Assembly: GCA_035578155.1 (NCBI GenBank)
Contig: JAPWDM010000003.1
Coordinates: 69,680,142 to 69,744,141, forward strand
Length of the DNA stretch: 64,000 nt
Direction of reading: 5' to 3'
From: Brachynemurus nebulosus
Lineage: Eukaryota; Arthropoda; Insecta; Neuroptera; Myrmeleontidae
The notes beneath the pieces are model-generated. The model saw nothing but the letters and a program-made list of their open reading frames with translations, was not told the origin of the DNA and ran no database searches. Of the stretch, positions 59,927 through 64,000 are shown piece after piece; position 1 is the first letter of the stretch, and the number at the start of each line of letters is the position of its first letter. A program made the position numbers and the translations under genes.

Positions 59927-60002
<76 letters not shown>
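59910..60002. repeat. (AT)n microsatellite with ACAT interruptions
   Basis: AT dinucleotides interrupted by four ACAT/ATAC tetramers near 59926-59940. Confidence 0.95.
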
Positions 60003-60007
<5 letters not shown>

Positions 60008-60725
60008 TTAAATACATATATATGCGGACTCACGAGGCGGCTCTTACCCGGAAAACGAAGTGTAAACTCTTAAGAAATCGACCCTACATCATTAGACAAA
60101 ACGTTGAAATATGAATAAAATTTTCATTTCTTCGGGTAGTCAGAATTTCTTTAATACGTGAGACACTGCAAGTAGTCATTCGAAGAACTTCACTATTGCG
60201 CGAATCCTCTGCTCTAAAATCATCTTTGCCCAAAAATCAGCTTTTAATGGTGCTTCCCCGTCTACTTATCCATATCAATATATGAATTTTTCATGTTTAA
60301 CAAAAGTTTTCTGACTTTTTATTATTGAAAAGTAAGTTTTTTAACATAATATTTTATCAAGCATTTAATTCATTAGAATTTAAGAATGTACATTTCATTG
60401 CTTTAATGAAAATAAGTTTTGTTATTAATTTAGGTATATTTTAAAAGTACTGTATAAAATTTTAGTTTGGAATTCCGCACTATGCTTGCTATGGCAACAT
60501 GCGGCATCTATCCCAACAAAAAGGAGAGATCATATTACATTCCGCATCATATTACATGTTAAAGACATAGACTCATATACCTTGATTATGCAATTATTTT
60601 TTAGTCGAATTTTCTCCGAAAAATTAGACTTATACAGTCTATACGATAAGAGCTGCGAGAGGCGAGAGTAGGGGCGCTATCCGTTTTCGGACCCGTAGAA
60701 CACGAATATGTAGAAAAAAAAAATG

Positions 60726-60729
<4 letters not shown>

Positions 60730-60801
<72 letters not shown>
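60730..60801. repeat. (AT)n microsatellite
   Basis: About 36 uninterrupted AT units. The 79-codon frame crossing it is spurious. Confidence 0.95.
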
Positions 60802-60804
<3 letters not shown>

Positions 60805-61123
60805 TTCCCGCCACCTTTTAATTTGTGTAGGGCCCCCCTATGGAAGTTAAGAGATGAAATTTGGTAAATGGGGCTCATTTTCGAGGCACCTCATACTATC
60901 AAAGTGGGGTCAAATTTTGGGCAAATTTTTTTTCTGACCCGACCTTTAAGGGGGTGGTGGGGGGCGGAAAAGCAATAAAACTTTTCCAAACCGGTTTTAA
61001 ATAATTTTTCGGTCAATTATCTACAACATATCCAAAATTCAGCTTCCTAGGATGATATGGTGGGAGTAGAGGGGGGAAAAACGATTTTCGCTGGATCTAA
61101 CAGGCCCCCAGCCCCCCAGAATT

Positions 61124-61680
61124 AACGTAGAGGGTTGAAATTTGGTGTGTTGATAAAGTTCGTACCTAGGTTGTGCTTTTTGGAGGTTTTAATATTTTAC
61201 CTCCACCCCCCTCATTTTTAAGCTACAATTTCATGCATTTTCGACGTTTTCGAAGTTTGTACCACTCGCACAGGTCACCCGAATAAACCTAGAGGGCTGA
61301 AATTTTGTATTCGGATTGAGTTAGTATCAAGGGGGTGCCTTTTGGGGGTCTCGACTTTTAACCCCTACCCCCACCATTTTTATACCCAAAAGAACATGAT
61401 TTTTCTTGTTTTTTAACAGTTTCGTTCGGGTCAAAATCTCCCCAAATAAACCTAGAGGGCTGAAATTTGGTGTACAGGTTAAGCTAATAGCCAGACACTG
61501 TTTTTTGGAGGTTTCAACTTTTAACCTTTACCCCCACGATTTTTACGCCAATATTTCCTTAATTTTTTTGCTTGTTTTCTAACACGTCTAGAGACTCCAT
61601 AAGGAAACCTAGAGGGCTGAAATTTTGTACGTGTATTCAGTTAGTATCCAGCTAGTACCTTGTAGGGAGTCCGCATCACT
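61124..61680 (+). repeat. Tandem array, four units of about 160 bp
   Basis: Each unit holds AACCTAGAGGGCTGAAATTT, at about 61124 (variant), 61286, 61449 and 61606; spacing 162, 163 and 157 bp. Next comes a GTTAGTATCMAG-like step and a CTTTTAACCCCTACCCCCAC block. A looser relative (AAGAGATGAAATTTGG) lies near 60848. Units differ at many bases. Confidence 0.8.
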
Positions 61681-62324
61681 TTTCCCCCCACTTCTCCCAT
61701 TTTTACATCGGAATTGAATGCTATTGTTAAATGTGTTTTAAAAGCATTATGTTTATTCTAAATACAAGTAGGCGAATAGTAATTTTAAAAAATTTAAAAA
61801 TAAATGAACTTACTTTTATGACAAATGAAATACACACATATTAAGTAATTTAAAAATGTTAGTAAAGTCACTGTTTATTTATAAATTAGGAATTTTGGAT
61901 TTTTAGTATTTATAAAATAGAAATTTTGGATTTTTTTGGAAAGAAAAAATATCTTTATAAAGGCCTTCCAGTTTACTATTTAAGGTCCTTTTTTAATTTT
62001 TAAAACTAAAACATAAAGGCAATTAGCGGATAAACATGGGCAGGAATGTCCTCGTACGAATTGTGTTGGCTTTTTTTCTGCTACCTGTTTTCGGCACAAA
62101 ATTGAAATTTACTGAGATACAGCCCTTAGATACTTAAAACCTTTTTTTAAAGCCTCGATCAGCCGAACACTCATCACCAGTTTTGAAACCAACAAAATGA
62201 CAATTCGGTTGTAGACTTTCAATCACATTTCGCTTGTAGACATTCAATACCGAAGATGAAGGGGAAAATTCGACTACCGTGATGGGGCCCCGCTGCTCAC
62301 GGCGTTTTTTTTGGACTGTAAATT

Positions 62325-62540
62325 ATGCCACGTAAATATAATAGATCCATTAATGGATCACGAAGAGCCCTCATATTAGTGAAGATAACGAAAATAATGA
62401 TGATTGCCTGTGTATTGAATGTTTTGAAAAGTACTCAGAAAGAAAGAAAAGTTGACTGGTTAAAATGTATAAAGTGCCAAAAATGGTTACATATGGCATG
62501 CATCATGTATGGAGATGTGTGTAAAATGCAAAATTTTTAA
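62325..62540 (+). pseudogene. Second copy of the pogo-like transposase relic
   Basis: The frame starts MPRKYNRSINGSRRAL and ends VDWLKCIKCQKWLHMACIMY, closely matching 37320-37525 at both ends. Here a base change near 62440 keeps the zinc-finger second half in frame, but the CLCIECFEKYSE part is read in another frame. True start is at 62325. Catalytic domain absent. Confidence 0.7.
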
Positions 62541-62765
62541 TATGAACTATGCGGCTACTCACCTTCTTTGATGCGGCATCTCTCCCATAGGTGTGGGAGA
62601 GACGCCGCTTTGCAGGCTCTACAAAAATGTTAATTATGAATCCTTTATGACTCAAAATTTAAAATTTTATTTATAAATAAATCAAATTTCAAATCAATTA
62701 AATGCATACTTTAAGAATTATCAAGTGTTTTCAAAATGTGCGGCATCTCTTCCGCTTTCACTCTA

Positions 62766-63560
62766 ATCTTCTTAAAAGTATAACCCATTTTCATTCATGC
62801 AATTAATTGTAAGATGCTTGAAAATTTTATTTATGAAAGGAAAACAGTTGGTATAAAAAATAATTAATTTAATTTTCATTAGTAAGTGAAGTGTGGTATG
62901 GTTGTGTTTGACCTTTAAAATTTCTCATTTATTCAACACCGCGTTCAGGAAGGAAATATATTCATTTTGTCATATTTTAATTTTGGTTGTTTAAATGTTG
63001 GTTTGTTTATGTTCTGAGTGTATCCGTATTATGAATATTTGAATACGAAAATTATTATTTTCGTATTCAAATATTATTGGTTCCTTGTAAAAAAAATATA
63101 TGTGATTTGGTTATAAATTCAAAACGGAATTATGTTAGTGTTATCGAAAATCGAAAGTACGTAACCTCGAAAAAATGGTATTGCTATTCTGGCTTATAGT
63201 TGGAATAATTAATATGGGTTGACCTTTCATCGAAAATGGTTGTCATGTTAGCAAACAGGTATGATGTAACATCACGAAATTTTTGTGGATACTAAAGGAT
63301 ATGCATACGTAATTTTATTTTGAGTTAGGTAGATATGTTTTGTATAATTTTTATTCTTAACTTTTAAACTTTTTAACTTAAAAACTAGAATCTACAATTA
63401 TGTTTTTAGGGAGTTGAGGCATATTGATTGGATTTAAAACCTTAAAAATTGTTAAGTCAGTTCCAGTTAAATGGATAGCGATTTAATAAAAAAATTCTAT
63501 TTTCCTATATTCTACAACTTCTGAACATTATGAAAATTTTACCCATAAATAAAGTTGTTA
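62766..63560. other. Non-coding stretch
   Basis: A short inverted repeat ATTTGAATACGAAAATTATT (about 63037-63076) is visible. No gene. Confidence 0.45.
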
Positions 63561-63565
63561 CTTAA

Positions 63566-64000
63566 GGGAGGAGTTCACACCAGAAACGGCTAATAACCTA
63601 ATTTTTTTCGAATTTCGTTTTTTGTTTTTATTTTGTTCAGTGGTTCTTTACAAACACGGTGATATATAAAACAAGGCCAAAAAATTTTTTTTTCAAGTAG
63701 AAAAATATTTATTTGTGAGCCGCTGCACAGCCAAGTTGCTGCTCCTTTGCTGACAATGCTCGCCCCCCCCCCCCCTCGCGATTTGATCAGTAATATTTAG
63801 TTTTGGTGTGTACATGAGTTATAGTATGCGCTGACATAATGTTCTTTTATTTGTATGCCTTTGTAGACGTTTTAATAAACAGTGAGTAAACCGCTTCTTT
63901 TGTTATTATTTTTGTTTTTTACCGTTTCACGAAAGTTGTATTTTTTCTGACAAGAAAAATCATATCTCAAGTTCTAGAAAAGATAGAGACTTAATTTTTT
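63566..64000. mobile_element. Possible left part of a TTAA element running off the window
   Basis: TTAA (63562-63565) then GGGAGGAGTTCACACCAG, like the GGGGAG starts of 25645 and 57146, and a TTTTTTTCGAATTTC-type interior as in 6658-7251. The right end would be outside. A C run is present at about 63763-63775. Confidence 0.35.

Larger units (their letters stand above)
60602..62276. mobile_element. 1.7-kb insertion inside the pogo-like copy, with TAGTCGAATTTT ends
   Basis: TAGTCGAATTTTCTCC at 60602 is inverted at 62261-62276 (GGGGAAAATTCGACTA). It contains an AT microsatellite and a tandem array of ~160-bp units. At its right border CCGTGATGGGGCCCC and TCACGG form a small GC-rich hairpin (62277-62302). 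Family not recognised and the target duplication unclear. Confidence 0.55.
60308..62765 (+). mobile_element. Copy of the GATGCCGC pogo-like family split by an insertion
   Basis: 60308-60601 matches 37005-37300, and 62312-62765 matches 37308-37765, including the right end CGGCATCTCTTCCG. The left end is missing. About 1.7 kb (60602-62276 or a little more) stands between. The transposase relic is kept at 62325-62540. Confidence 0.85.

Noticed and set aside
60639..60878. 79-codon frame through a YIYIYI run
   Set aside because: Translation of an AT microsatellite.

Overview
This window looks like AT-rich nuclear DNA from an arthropod, most likely an insect. It holds only two protein-coding genes I can defend. 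Both are quiescin sulfhydryl oxidase (QSOX) type genes with introns, 3' of a long AT-rich stretch. Almost everything else is transposon-derived. The QSOX copies, the hAT/pogo/TTAA-type DNA transposon remnants and one jockey/R1-like LINE fragment with an RNase H domain fit an insect. I cannot name the species. No rRNA, tRNA, CRISPR or operon structure is visible, and nothing suggests a bacterial contig.

Layout. 1-20.7 kb: non-coding DNA carrying inverted-repeat elements, several with readable target-site duplications. These include a 216-bp GC-rich element at 778-993, an element with TA flanks at 3269-4887, a TTAA element (5181-6179) with a hAT element nested in it (5572-6051), a TTAA element at 6658-7251, a TA element at 8094-9529, a Tigger-like element at 11620-11998, a long hairpin at 12304-13280, a hAT element at 13564-13950 and a 448-bp element at 17257-17704. 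A juxtaposed splice acceptor and donor at 9593/9594 resembles a recursive-splicing point, which would make sense if this DNA lies in a giant intron.

20.7-31.2 kb: a tandem duplication of a QSOX locus. Copy 1 (20899-22767) keeps the thioredoxin CXXC, the Erv/ALR domain and its CXXC pairs. Copy 2 (24411-25307) has an open frame but its active site is C-R-H-S, and the whole Erv half is deleted. Both end at a conserved splice donor, and an identical eight-residue alternative last exon can be read downstream of both. Comparing the copies exposes insertions: a TTAA-flanked foldback element in the last intron of copy 1; in copy 2 a Harbinger-like element with a TTAA element nested inside, then a 0.8-kb foldback element, then about 3 kb more DNA.

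31.2-64 kb: further non-coding DNA with a second hAT element of the 13.5-kb family, a perfect 54-bp inverted repeat, nested Tigger and CACGGAG elements, a hAT element retaining a transposase C-terminus, several copies of a pogo-like family with a GATGCCGC motif (one retaining a fused transposase N-terminus and zinc finger), minisatellites, AT microsatellites and a LINE remnant. A stretch at about 40.87-41.50 kb with a TATA-like box and a good splice donor could be a non-coding first exon.

How the genes work together: intact QSOX would make disulfides in secreted proteins, passing electrons from the thioredoxin domain to the FAD-bound Erv domain and then to oxygen. The copy-2 product could not do this and would be at most a secreted thioredoxin-fold protein. 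All coordinates were read by eye, so element ends are good to a few bases where a target-site duplication is quoted and rougher elsewhere.
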